Origin: Pseudomonadota bacterium
GTDB lineage: Bacteria; Pseudomonadota; Alphaproteobacteria; Rhizobiales; Xanthobacteraceae
Reading direction: 5' to 3'
Length of the DNA stretch: 64,000 bases
Assembly (NCBI GenBank): GCA_023451825.1
Contig: JAEXYA010000028.1
Coordinates: forward strand, 62,001 to 126,000
Shown piece by piece: positions 43,674-51,425 of the stretch (its first letter is position 1; every line of letters starts with the position of its first letter). Below the pieces are notes generated by a model. It saw only the letters and a program-made list of their open reading frames with translations. It searched no databases and was not told the DNA's origin. Position numbers and translations under genes: made by a program.

Positions 43674-45128
43674 ATGGCCAATCTCTCCATTCGCAATCTC
43701 GACGACGCGATCCGGGACGAAATCCGGCTCCGGGCGGCCCGGAATGGGCGGTCTGTAGAGGATGAAGTGCGGGTCATCCTTCGTGAGGCGTCGCAAGGCG
43801 GTCACCGTGAGGCCGCTGGTTTGCCGCAAGAAATGGCGTCCAAAAACGCGGTTTCAGCGCCGAATGCGCGCGAAATCTTGCGGCAACACGGAGGCAACCC
43901 GCCAAAAGTCACGCTGATCATCGGCGGCGGCATTGCAGCCTATAAATCGCTCGATTTGATCCGACGGATGAAGGAGCGCGGCATCCATGTCCGCGTCGTG
44001 CTGACCCAAGCCGCGCAAAAATTCGTCACAGCACTGGCCGCAAGCGCCCTTTCCAACGAGCGCGCTTACACCGACCTGTTCGATCCGCAGAGCGAGTTCG
44101 ATGCAGGCCACATCCGCCTCGCGCGCGAATGCGATTTGATCGTCGTCGCGCCCGCGACCGCCGACCTGATGGCCAAGATGGCGAACGGACATGCGGATGA
44201 TCTGGCTTCCGCGATTCTTCTCGCATCCAACAAGCCCATCCTGATTGCACCGGCGATGAATCCGCTGATGTGGGGCAACCCCGCAACAAAGCGCAACGTC
44301 GCGCAGCTGCAGCGCGACGGCGTCCGCATGATCGGGCCCAATGCGGGCGAGATGGCCGAGCGCAACGAAGCCGGTGTCGGGCGCATGGCGGAGCCGACGG
44401 AAATTGCGGAAGCTGCGAATGCGCTGCTGCGGCCGGCGATTCCGCAGCCGCTGAAAGGCAAGCGTATCCTCATCACCGCGGGGCCGACGCATGAGCCGAT
44501 CGATCCCGTCCGCTATATCGCCAATCGGTCCTCGGGCAAGCAGGGTTATGCAATCGCCGATGCCGCGCGCGCGGCTGGCGCCGAAGTGATTCTCGTCTCC
44601 GGCCCGGTCGAGCTCGATGAGCCACGCGGCGTGGATGTAAAGCATGTGGAAGCTGCACGCGACATGTTGAGCGCTGTCGAGGCGGCTTTGCCAGTCGATA
44701 TAGCTATCTTCGCTGCGGCCGTTGCCGATTGGCGCGTAGTGAGTGAAGGCGCGCAGAAGCTGAAGAAGAGAGCCGGCGAAGCGATGCCGCCGCTGCAGCT
44801 CACCGAGAATCCTGACATCCTTGCGACGATTTCAAAACTCGACTCGAATCGTCCGCCGCTCGTCATCGGCTTCGCTGCCGAGACCGAGCACCTGATCGAG
44901 AACGCCACCGCAAAGATCAAGCGCAAGGGCTGCGACTGGATCGTGGCCAATGACGTGTCCCCCGCCACCGGCATCATGGGCGGCGACAGCAACACGGTGA
45001 ATCTTCTCATCCGCGACAAGGACAGCGGCGAGATCGCCGTTGATTCATGGGCGCCGATGAGCAAGGAGGAGGTCGCCGCGACGCTGGTCGCGCGCATCGC
45101 CTCCGCTATCGCGAAAGAGACACCATGA
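43674..45128 (+). CDS. coaBC: CoaBC with an N-terminal ribbon-helix-helix (FitA-like) domain
   Basis: Bifunctional phosphopantothenate-cysteine ligase/phosphopantothenoylcysteine decarboxylase of 484 residues (E. coli 406). ATG 43674 follows GCGAGGCG. Residues 1-44 (ANLSIRNLDDAIRDEIRLR...RSVEDEVRVILRE) match FitA/Arc-type ribbon-helix-helix antitoxins. After a 30-residue linker CoaC starts at about 77 (VTLIIGGGIAAYKS); its His is H146 (GHIRLARE) and the PAMN motif is intact. CoaB follows with GPTHEPIDPVR and KIKRKGCDWIVANDV. The Cys of the usual CoaC ACG clamp is Glu229 here. It overlaps dut by four bases. The fusion is continuous in this sequence, with no frameshift visible. Confidence 0.93.
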   Translation: MANLSIRNLDDAIRDEIRLRAARNGRSVEDEVRVILREASQGGHREAAGLPQEMASKNAVSAPNAREILRQHGGNPPKVTLIIGGGIAAYKSLDLIRRMKERGIHVRVVLTQAAQKFVTALAASALSNERAYTDLFDPQSEFDAGHIRLARECDLIVVAPATADLMAKMANGHADDLASAILLASNKPILIAPAMNPLMWGNPATKRNVAQLQRDGVRMIGPNAGEMAERNEAGVGRMAEPTEIAEAANALLRPAIPQPLKGKRILITAGPTHEPIDPVRYIANRSSGKQGYAIADAARAAGAEVILVSGPVELDEPRGVDVKHVEAARDMLSAVEAALPVDIAIFAAAVADWRVVSEGAQKLKKRAGEAMPPLQLTENPDILATISKLDSNRPPLVIGFAAETEHLIENATAKIKRKGCDWIVANDVSPATGIMGGDSNTVNLLIRDKDSGEIAVDSWAPMSKEEVAATLVARIASAIAKETP

Positions 45129-45583
45129 GCAGCACCGTCAAAGTCGAAGTCCAGCATTTGCCCCATGGCGAGGGCCTGCCACTGCCGGCCTATCAGACGG
45201 CGCATGCCGCGGGGATGGACCTGCTGGCAGCGGTACCGGATTCCGCGCCGATGATTCTGGAGCCGGGCAAGGTGGTGATGGTGCCGACAGCGCTGAGCAT
45301 CGCATTGCCGCCGGGTTATGAAGCGCAGATACGTCCGCGCTCGGGGCTGGCGGCGAAGCATGGCATCACCGTGCTGAATTCGCCGGGCACGATCGATGCG
45401 GATTATCGCGGCGAGATCGCGGTGCTGCTGATCAATCACGGCGGCGCAGCCTTTACGATCAAGCGCGGAGAAAGAATCGCGCAGATGGTGATCGCACCTG
45501 TAAGCCAGGCGGAACTCGTTGTCGTGCAGGCGCTCGGCGAAACGGAGCGCGGCAGCGGCGGGTTTGGATCGACGGGGCGGTAA
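45125..45583 (+). CDS. dut: dUTP diphosphatase
   Basis: Trimeric dUTPase of 152 residues; ATG overlaps the coaBC stop. All five motifs are present: AGMDLLA (1), RPRSGLA (2), GTIDADYRGE (3), RGERIAQM (4) and the C-terminal P-loop-like RGSGGFGSTG (5). It hydrolyses dUTP to dUMP, preventing uracil incorporation and supplying thymidylate synthesis. coaBC-dut adjacency is common in proteobacteria and marks the same transcription unit. Confidence 0.97.
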   Translation: MSSTVKVEVQHLPHGEGLPLPAYQTAHAAGMDLLAAVPDSAPMILEPGKVVMVPTALSIALPPGYEAQIRPRSGLAAKHGITVLNSPGTIDADYRGEIAVLLINHGGAAFTIKRGERIAQMVIAPVSQAELVVVQALGETERGSGGFGSTGR

Positions 45584-45590
45584 CTCAGGG

Positions 45591-45686
45591 CCGTAGGATG
45601 GGTTGAGCGTCTTCGCGAAAACCCATCACCTTTGCCTGCGGCAAGCTCCGCTGATGGGTTTTCGCTTCGCTCAACCCATCCTACGG
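45591..45686. repeat. Palindromic element, CGTAGGATGGGTTGAGC family (copy 2)
   Basis: CCGTAGGATGGGTTGAGCG at left and GCTCAACCCATCCTACGG at right with AAACCCATCA / TGATGGGTTT inside. It begins 7 bp after the dut stop. Confidence 0.87.
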
Positions 45687-45879
45687 CTACGCCGCACCGA
45701 GTCTTTTCGCCACACTCCGCGCAATTCGATTCAAACACGGCCCATTTTCTTAACCCGCTGATTCACGTTCACGGTCTGGACTCTTACCCGGCGAGTCCCG
45801 AAGCAGATAATCTCTTCCGATTCGTCGGGGTGGTTGAGGGGCCGCCTGGAAGTCGTGCGGTTTTGGGGCAAAGCAATTG

Positions 45880-48390
45880 ATGTCAGGCGTGATCGCGGCG
45901 ATGCGTCGGACCTTGCTCTCGTGCACTTCCATGGTGCGTGACGGGCTTGTCGGCCTCAGTGCGTCCGCGATGCTGGCGACCCAGGCGCTTGCCGCCGAAG
46001 ACGCGCTCACCATTGCCGATCTGCTGCATCTGGAACGCCAGGAAGTCGCCGCACTCACCACCGGCGGTGCCGTGCTCGGTTTCTCCGTGGTCTGCGCCAT
46101 TCTCCTGATGCGCAATCGCCAGCGCGCCGCGCGCACCGAGACCAAGCTGCGCAACGAACTCCACGCGGTGCAGACCGAAGCCGATCGTTTTCGCGCGCTG
46201 CTGTTCACCGAGCCGCAGGTGCTGATCTCCTGGGCTGCGGGCGAAACCCGGCCCGAGATTTCCGGCGATACCGCCATCATGATGTCGCAGGATCCGCAGG
46301 CGCATCAGCCGCAGCGCATTCTCGCTTTCGGCACCTGGCTGCCGGCCGAACCGGCGCTGCGCATGGACCACGCCGTCGATGCGCTGCTCGATGCCGGCGA
46401 AGGCTTCGTGCTCAATCTCACCACGACCACCGGCCGCGCTATCGAAGCGATGGGCCGCGCCATTGGCGGGCAAGCCATTGTGCGGATTCGCGAACTCTCG
46501 GGCCTGCGCCGCGAGCTGGCGGAAATGTCGCTGCGCTACAAGGAACTGGCGGAAGAAAGCGAGACGCTGCGCGGCTTCGCCAATGCGGCGCCCTATCCGA
46601 TCTGGGCGCGCCATCCCGACGGCAAGCTGGCCTTCGCCAACACCGCTTATGTGCGTGCGACCGAAGCAACGGACGCCGCCGATGCCATCGGCCGCAACCT
46701 CGAATTGCTCGACAGCGATCATCGCGACAGCCTCGCGCGGGCGCTGAACGACAATCAACCTTTCGCCGCGCGCATCCCCGTGGTCATTTCCGGCGAGCGC
46801 AAGATCTTTGACGTGCATGCCGCGCGCATCGGCCATGGCAGCGCCGGCATGGCGATCGATGCCTCGGAAGCAGCGGCATTGAAGGCTGCGCTGGTCCGCA
46901 TGGCCGAAGCGCATCGCCGCACGCTGGACCAGCTCTCCTCCGGCGTCGCCGTGTTCGACGGCCAGCGCCGCCTCGCTTTCTATAATGACGCCTATCGCCG
47001 GCTATGGGATCTCGACCGCACGTTCCTCGATGGCAATCCCGACGATTCCAGCGTGCTCGATCGCCTGCGCGCCGCGCGAAAACTGCCGGAGCAGCCGAAT
47101 TATCGCGCCTGGAAGACCAAGCTGCACGAGGCCTATCACGCCAATGAGGCGCATAAGGATGTCTGGTATCTGCCGGATGGCCGCGCGCTTTCCATCGTCA
47201 CCACGCCGAATCCCGAAGGCGGCGTCACCTATCTCTATGACGATGTCACCGAACGCCTCGATCTCGAACGCCGCTTCGACGGCTTGATCCGCGTCCAGCG
47301 TGAGACGCTCGATGCGCTCGGTGAAGCCGTGGCCGTGTTCGGCAGCAATGGCCGCGCGCAGCTGTTCAACCCAGCCTTCGCCAAGATGTGGCGCCTCTCC
47401 GACGAGGCGCTGGCGCAGGAGCCGCATATCGAGACCGTCGAGAGCTGGTGCAAGCCGCTGTTCGACGAGCCGGGCGTGTGGCAGACGATCCGCGGCGCCA
47501 TCACGAGCATCGACAACCGCGCGCCGGTGCCGCTGAAGATGGAACGCAAGGACGGCAGCGTGCTGGCCTGCATGAGCATGCCGCTGCCCGACGGCGCGAC
47601 CATGCTCACCTTCCAGGACATTTCCGACGCCGAGAATGTCGAGCGCGCCTTGCGCGAGCGCAACGAAGCGCTCGAAGCCGCCGACCAGATGAAAGTGGAT
47701 TTCGTCCACCACGTCTCCTACGAGCTGCGCTCGCCGCTGACCACCATCATCGGCTTCGCGCATCTGTTGAGCGACACATCGACCGGCCCGCTGCTGAGCA
47801 AGCAGGCCGAATATCTCGATTACATCACCACCTCGACCTCGGCGCTGCTGGCGATCATCAACAACATCCTCGATCTCGCTACCATCGATGCCGGCGCGAT
47901 GTCGCTGAATCTCGGACCCATCGATATCCGCGGCATCATCGATGCCGCGGCTGAAGGCGTGCAGGATCGGCTCGCCCGTGACCGCATCGCGCTGCAGATC
48001 GATGTCGCCAGCGATATCGGTAGCTTCATCGGCGACGAAAGCCGCGTCGTGCAGGTGCTGTACAATCTACTTGCCAATGCGGTCGGCTTCGCGCCGCATG
48101 ATTCTGCGGTGGTGCTGAAGGCCGCGCGCAGCGAGCACATGATCACCTTCTCGGTCACCGATCGCGGCCCCGGTATTCCCGCCGACAAGCAGGACAAGAT
48201 TTTTGACTGGTTCGAGAGCCACGCCAATGGTTCGCGCCATCGCGGCGCCGGGCTTGGCCTGTCGCTGGTGCGCTCCTTCGTCGAGCTGCATGGCGGTAAA
48301 GTACGAATCGATTCGACCGTGGGGAGGGGCACGACCGTGAGCTGCGATTTCCCTTTGGACCAAACCGCCCATCGTAACGCGGCCGAATGA
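45880..48390 (+). CDS. divL: DivL-type PAS-domain (tyrosine) kinase homologue
   Basis: Inner-membrane protein of 836 residues. A membrane helix (TTGGAVLGFSVVCAILLM) near residues 60-80 is followed by several PAS-like segments (about 225-340, 350-450, 470-580) and a HisKA/HATPase core. In the phospho-acceptor box (FVHHVSYELRSPLTTI) the His is replaced by Tyr614, the hallmark of Caulobacter DivL. ATP-lid motifs DRGPGIP and GAGLGLSLV remain. DivL controls CckA through DivK in cell-cycle and CtrA signalling. It is followed by tsaE with a four-base overlap. A histidine kinase with altered specificity is the alternative. Confidence 0.9.
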   Translation: MSGVIAAMRRTLLSCTSMVRDGLVGLSASAMLATQALAAEDALTIADLLHLERQEVAALTTGGAVLGFSVVCAILLMRNRQRAARTETKLRNELHAVQTEADRFRALLFTEPQVLISWAAGETRPEISGDTAIMMSQDPQAHQPQRILAFGTWLPAEPALRMDHAVDALLDAGEGFVLNLTTTTGRAIEAMGRAIGGQAIVRIRELSGLRRELAEMSLRYKELAEESETLRGFANAAPYPIWARHPDGKLAFANTAYVRATEATDAADAIGRNLELLDSDHRDSLARALNDNQPFAARIPVVISGERKIFDVHAARIGHGSAGMAIDASEAAALKAALVRMAEAHRRTLDQLSSGVAVFDGQRRLAFYNDAYRRLWDLDRTFLDGNPDDSSVLDRLRAARKLPEQPNYRAWKTKLHEAYHANEAHKDVWYLPDGRALSIVTTPNPEGGVTYLYDDVTERLDLERRFDGLIRVQRETLDALGEAVAVFGSNGRAQLFNPAFAKMWRLSDEALAQEPHIETVESWCKPLFDEPGVWQTIRGAITSIDNRAPVPLKMERKDGSVLACMSMPLPDGATMLTFQDISDAENVERALRERNEALEAADQMKVDFVHHVSYELRSPLTTIIGFAHLLSDTSTGPLLSKQAEYLDYITTSTSALLAIINNILDLATIDAGAMSLNLGPIDIRGIIDAAAEGVQDRLARDRIALQIDVASDIGSFIGDESRVVQVLYNLLANAVGFAPHDSAVVLKAARSEHMITFSVTDRGPGIPADKQDKIFDWFESHANGSRHRGAGLGLSLVRSFVELHGGKVRIDSTVGRGTTVSCDFPLDQTAHRNAAE

Positions 48391-49910
48391 GCGAACCCGC
48401 AACCTTCTCACTCGCGCTCCCGAACGAAGACGCCACCGGCGCCTTGATGGCCGATCTCGCGCTGCTGATCAGCGCCGGCGATGTCATCACGCTGTCCGGC
48501 GACCTCGGTGCCGGCAAGACTTCAGCCGCACGCGCGATGATCCGTTATCTTGCCGGCGATGACGAACTCGACGTGCCGAGCCCGACCTTTACGCTGGCGC
48601 AGAGTTACGACCTGCCGTCTTTCCCGCTGGTGCATGCCGATCTCTATCGCATCACCGAGCCCGGCGAGATGGAAGAGATCGGCCTGTCGCCGCTGCCGGA
48701 AGGCACGGTCGTATTGATCGAGTGGCCGGAGCGCGCCGAAGGCAATCTGCCCGCTGACCGCATCGACATCACGCTGACACATCGCCCGGCACTGGGCTCG
48801 CTGGCGCGCGCTGCCGAAATCATCGGCCACGGCAAGGCGGCAGCCGTGGTCCAGCGGCTGCTGGTGCTGCGCGACTTTCTCGGCGAAGCGGATTATCTCG
48901 ACGCCGGCCGCAAGCGCATGGCGGGCGACGCCTCGACGCGCTCCTATGCGCGCCTGATCCGCGATGACGGCGTTTTCATCCTGATGAATGCGCCGAAGCG
49001 ACCGGACGGTGCGCCGGTCTATGGTGGCAAGTCCTATAGCGCTGCCGTACATCTGGCCGAAGATGTGAAGCCGTTCGTCGCCATCGCCAACGGGCTGCGC
49101 GCACACGGCATTTCGGCACCGGCGATCCATCACGCCGATCTCGATGCCGGCTTCCTCATCACGGAGGATTTCGGCATGGAAGGCGTGATCGAGGGATCGC
49201 CGCCGGCGCCGATGGTCGAGCGCTATCAGGCGGCCACCGACATGCTGGCCGTGATGCACGGCAAGACGCTGCCGGAAACACTGCCGCTGCTGCCGCATCA
49301 GGATTATGCGATCCCGGTGTTCGATACCGAGGCGCTGCTGATCGAGGTCGGCCTGATGCCGGAATGGTATCTGCCGGACCGCGATGCGGCGCCGGGCGAA
49401 GTCTTGCAGGCCGAATTCTTCGCCATGTGGCGCGAATTGCTGGACACCATCGCCGCCGCGCCGCGCACCTGGGTGCTGCGCGATTTCCATTCGCCCAACA
49501 TGATCTGGTTGCCCGAGCGCGAAGGTATCAACAAAGTCGGCGTGATCGACTTTCAGGACACGGTGCTCGGCCCCGCCGCCTATGACGTGGTGTCGCTGCT
49601 GCAGGATGCGCGCATCGACGTGCCCGAGCAGATCGAGCTCGCGATGCTCACGCGCTATATCAAGGCGCGGCTCGCGGCAGAGCCGGATTTCGATCCCGCG
49701 CGCTTCGCGGAAACCTATGCCATCATGTCGGCGCAACGAAATACGCGATTGCTCGGCACCTTTGCGCGGCTGAACCGCCGCGATGGCAAGCCGCATTATC
49801 TCAAGCACCAGCCCCGGCTCTGGACCTATCTCACGCGCTCACTGGCGCATCCGCGCCTTGCGGAATTCCGCACCTGGTACGAGCGACACGTGCCGGCGCC
49901 GCTGGCATAA
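48387..49910 (+). CDS. tsaE: TsaE fused to an AmgK-like phosphotransferase
   Basis: Fusion protein of 507 residues. Residues 1-150 are TsaE, the ATPase of tRNA t6A synthesis: Walker A is GDLGAGKTS near residue 38, and PSPTFTL and HADLYRI are TsaE motifs. Residues about 165-500 are an aminoglycoside phosphotransferase-fold kinase (GDASTRSYARL, VLRDFHSPNMIW with catalytic Asp, VIDFQDTVLGPAAYD). The kinase part resembles AmgK, which phosphorylates MurNAc/GlcNAc at C1 in peptidoglycan recycling; a MurU-type gene lies 0.6 kb downstream. Fusion of the two parts is frequent in Rhizobiales annotations. Overlaps divL by four bases. Confidence 0.93.
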   Translation: MSEPATFSLALPNEDATGALMADLALLISAGDVITLSGDLGAGKTSAARAMIRYLAGDDELDVPSPTFTLAQSYDLPSFPLVHADLYRITEPGEMEEIGLSPLPEGTVVLIEWPERAEGNLPADRIDITLTHRPALGSLARAAEIIGHGKAAAVVQRLLVLRDFLGEADYLDAGRKRMAGDASTRSYARLIRDDGVFILMNAPKRPDGAPVYGGKSYSAAVHLAEDVKPFVAIANGLRAHGISAPAIHHADLDAGFLITEDFGMEGVIEGSPPAPMVERYQAATDMLAVMHGKTLPETLPLLPHQDYAIPVFDTEALLIEVGLMPEWYLPDRDAAPGEVLQAEFFAMWRELLDTIAAAPRTWVLRDFHSPNMIWLPEREGINKVGVIDFQDTVLGPAAYDVVSLLQDARIDVPEQIELAMLTRYIKARLAAEPDFDPARFAETYAIMSAQRNTRLLGTFARLNRRDGKPHYLKHQPRLWTYLTRSLAHPRLAEFRTWYERHVPAPLA

Positions 49911-49977
49911 GCGCAGGATGGGTCGGCGGCGAATCCCATCAGACGATCGCGCCACCACGGAGAAGGTTACCACTTGC

Positions 49978-49992
49978 TTAACCCTCCCTTAG
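49978..49992 (+). promoter_or_regulatory. CtrA-like TTAA-N7-TTAG site
   Basis: TTAA (49978-49981), seven bases CCCTCCC, TTAG (49989-49992), matching the CtrA box TTAA-N7-TTAA at seven of eight positions. It is 76 bp before the PilZ start. A single site could be chance. Confidence 0.4.
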
Positions 49993-50026
49993 CACCGCTT
50001 CCCTAGCCTGCGCGTCCGGATCGGCC

Positions 50027-50047
50027 GGCCCTCGCACGACGAGGGCC
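50027..50047 (+). promoter_or_regulatory. Hairpin just upstream of the PilZ gene
   Basis: GGCCCTCG (50027-50034), loop CACGA, CGAGGGCC (50040-50047), a perfect 8-bp stem 20 bp before the PilZ start. It would be in the leader RNA and may be a stability or translation element. It has no U-tract, so not a terminator. Confidence 0.55.
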
Positions 50048-50067
50048 AGTATATGCGCAGGAAACGC

Positions 50068-50394
50068 ATGGCAGGCTCTGAACGACGTAGGGATCATCGG
50101 GTCGTCTTCGAGCGCGGATTTCCCGCGCATATGATGGGCATCGACGGAACATGGCGCCGCACCTGCACGCTCGAAGACGTGTCTGAAACCGGTGCGAAGC
50201 TGACCGTCAACACCTCGGTCGAAGGTCTCAACGTCAAGGAGTTCTTCCTGCTGCTGTCCTCCACCGGGCTTGCCTATCGCCGCTGCGAACTTGCATGGGT
50301 GAATGGCGATCAGATCGGCGTTTATTTTCTCAAACGCGGCGAAAAACGAAAAAGATTCGCTCGCCGCACGGAAGCCGAAGAAGCCGACGCCTGA
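50068..50394 (+). CDS. PilZ-domain protein (single domain)
   Basis: Protein of 108 residues; ATG 50068 follows GCAGGA. A short Arg-rich N-terminus (SERRRDHRV) resembles the cyclic di-GMP-binding RxxxR motif, followed by VSETGAKLTV, close to the D/NxSxxG element of PilZ. The fold is a single beta barrel with a basic C-terminal tail (KRGEKRKRFARR). Likely c-di-GMP effector in motility or surface behaviour. A CtrA-like box and hairpin precede it. Confidence 0.88.
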   Translation: MAGSERRRDHRVVFERGFPAHMMGIDGTWRRTCTLEDVSETGAKLTVNTSVEGLNVKEFFLLLSSTGLAYRRCELAWVNGDQIGVYFLKRGEKRKRFARRTEAEEADA

Positions 50395-50518
50395 CCAAGG
50401 CTTATTGTCGCATCGCCGTCATACCGCCCCCTTATTTCTGGATCAATTTATGCGCGCCAGCACGCGCTGTGCTACACTTTCTCCAAGCCATTAGAATCGC
50501 ACGTCGAGACGTATCGTC

Positions 50519-51241
50519 ATGTCTGTCAAACCCACCAAAGCCATGGTTCTTGCCGCCGGCCTCGGCCTGCGCATGCGCCCGCTCACCGAAACCATGCCGA
50601 AACCGCTGGTGGCTGTCGCCGGCCAGCCCTTGCTCGATCACGTACTCGACAAACTTGCTGCCGCCGATGTCGGTGAAGCCGTGGTCAATGTGCACTACCT
50701 GCCGGACATGATCATCGATCATGTGAAGGCGCGTCGTCAGCCGAAGATCACGATCTCCGACGAACGCGATCAGGTGCTCGGCACCGGTGGCGGCGTTGTG
50801 AAGGCGCTGCCGCTGCTGGGCAGTGAGCCGTTCTATCATCTCAATGCCGATACGATGTGGATCGACGGTGTGCGCCCGAATCTGTTGCGCCTCGCGGAGA
50901 ATTTCGATCCGGCCAAAATGGACATCCTGCTGCTGATGGCGCCGACGGCGAACAGCATCGGCTACAGCGGCAAAGGCGATTACGAGATGCGCACCGACGG
51001 GACGCTCCGCCGCCGCAAGGAAAACCAGGTGGTGCCTTTCGTCTATGCCGGCGTCGCCATCATCTCGCCCGCGATCTTCAAGGACGCGCCGGAAGGTGAA
51101 TTCGCACTGACGAAGCTGTTCGATCGCGCCAATGAGGCGGAGCGACTTTACGGATTGCGGATGGACGGCGTGTGGATGCATGTCGGCACGCCCGACGCCG
51201 TGCGCGCCGCGGAAGAGGCGTTCCTGGCGAGCGTGGCCTGA
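50519..51241 (+). CDS. murU: Nucleotidyltransferase, MurU-like
   Basis: Nucleotidyltransferase of 240 residues. The NTP-binding signature is AMVLAAGLGLRMRPLTETMPKPL near residue 10, followed by GTGGGVVKALPLLG and a metal-binding Asp in HLNADTMW. The length and motifs match MurU, which makes UDP-MurNAc from MurNAc-1-phosphate and UTP. The AmgK-like kinase is encoded just upstream, so both enzymes of the MurNAc recycling shortcut, which bypasses MurA (the fosfomycin target), are present. An NDP-hexose synthase role is the alternative. Confidence 0.9.
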   Translation: MSVKPTKAMVLAAGLGLRMRPLTETMPKPLVAVAGQPLLDHVLDKLAAADVGEAVVNVHYLPDMIIDHVKARRQPKITISDERDQVLGTGGGVVKALPLLGSEPFYHLNADTMWIDGVRPNLLRLAENFDPAKMDILLLMAPTANSIGYSGKGDYEMRTDGTLRRRKENQVVPFVYAGVAIISPAIFKDAPEGEFALTKLFDRANEAERLYGLRMDGVWMHVGTPDAVRAAEEAFLASVA

Positions 51242-51252
51242 ATTGAACTCCG

Positions 51253-51353
51253 CCCTCATCCTGAGAAGCCGCGCAGCGGCGTCTCGAAGGATGGCGACGG
51301 AGCTCTGACATCTCATGGTTCGAGACGGCGCTTCGCGCCTCCTCACCATGAGG
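51253..51353. repeat. Palindromic element, CCCTCATGGTGAGGAG family (copy 5, inverted)
   Basis: CCCTCATCCTGAGAAGCCGC at left and CCTCCTCACCATGAGGG at right with GTCTCGAAGGATGG and TCATGGTTCGAGACGGCG inside. It lies in the 184-bp gap between murU and addB. Confidence 0.87.
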
Positions 51354-51425
51354 GTTTGGAGTGATGCGACTCCCCTCACAACACTGCCCATGCCATGATG
51401 CGCCCATCTCCGAATCGGGCCCGCC

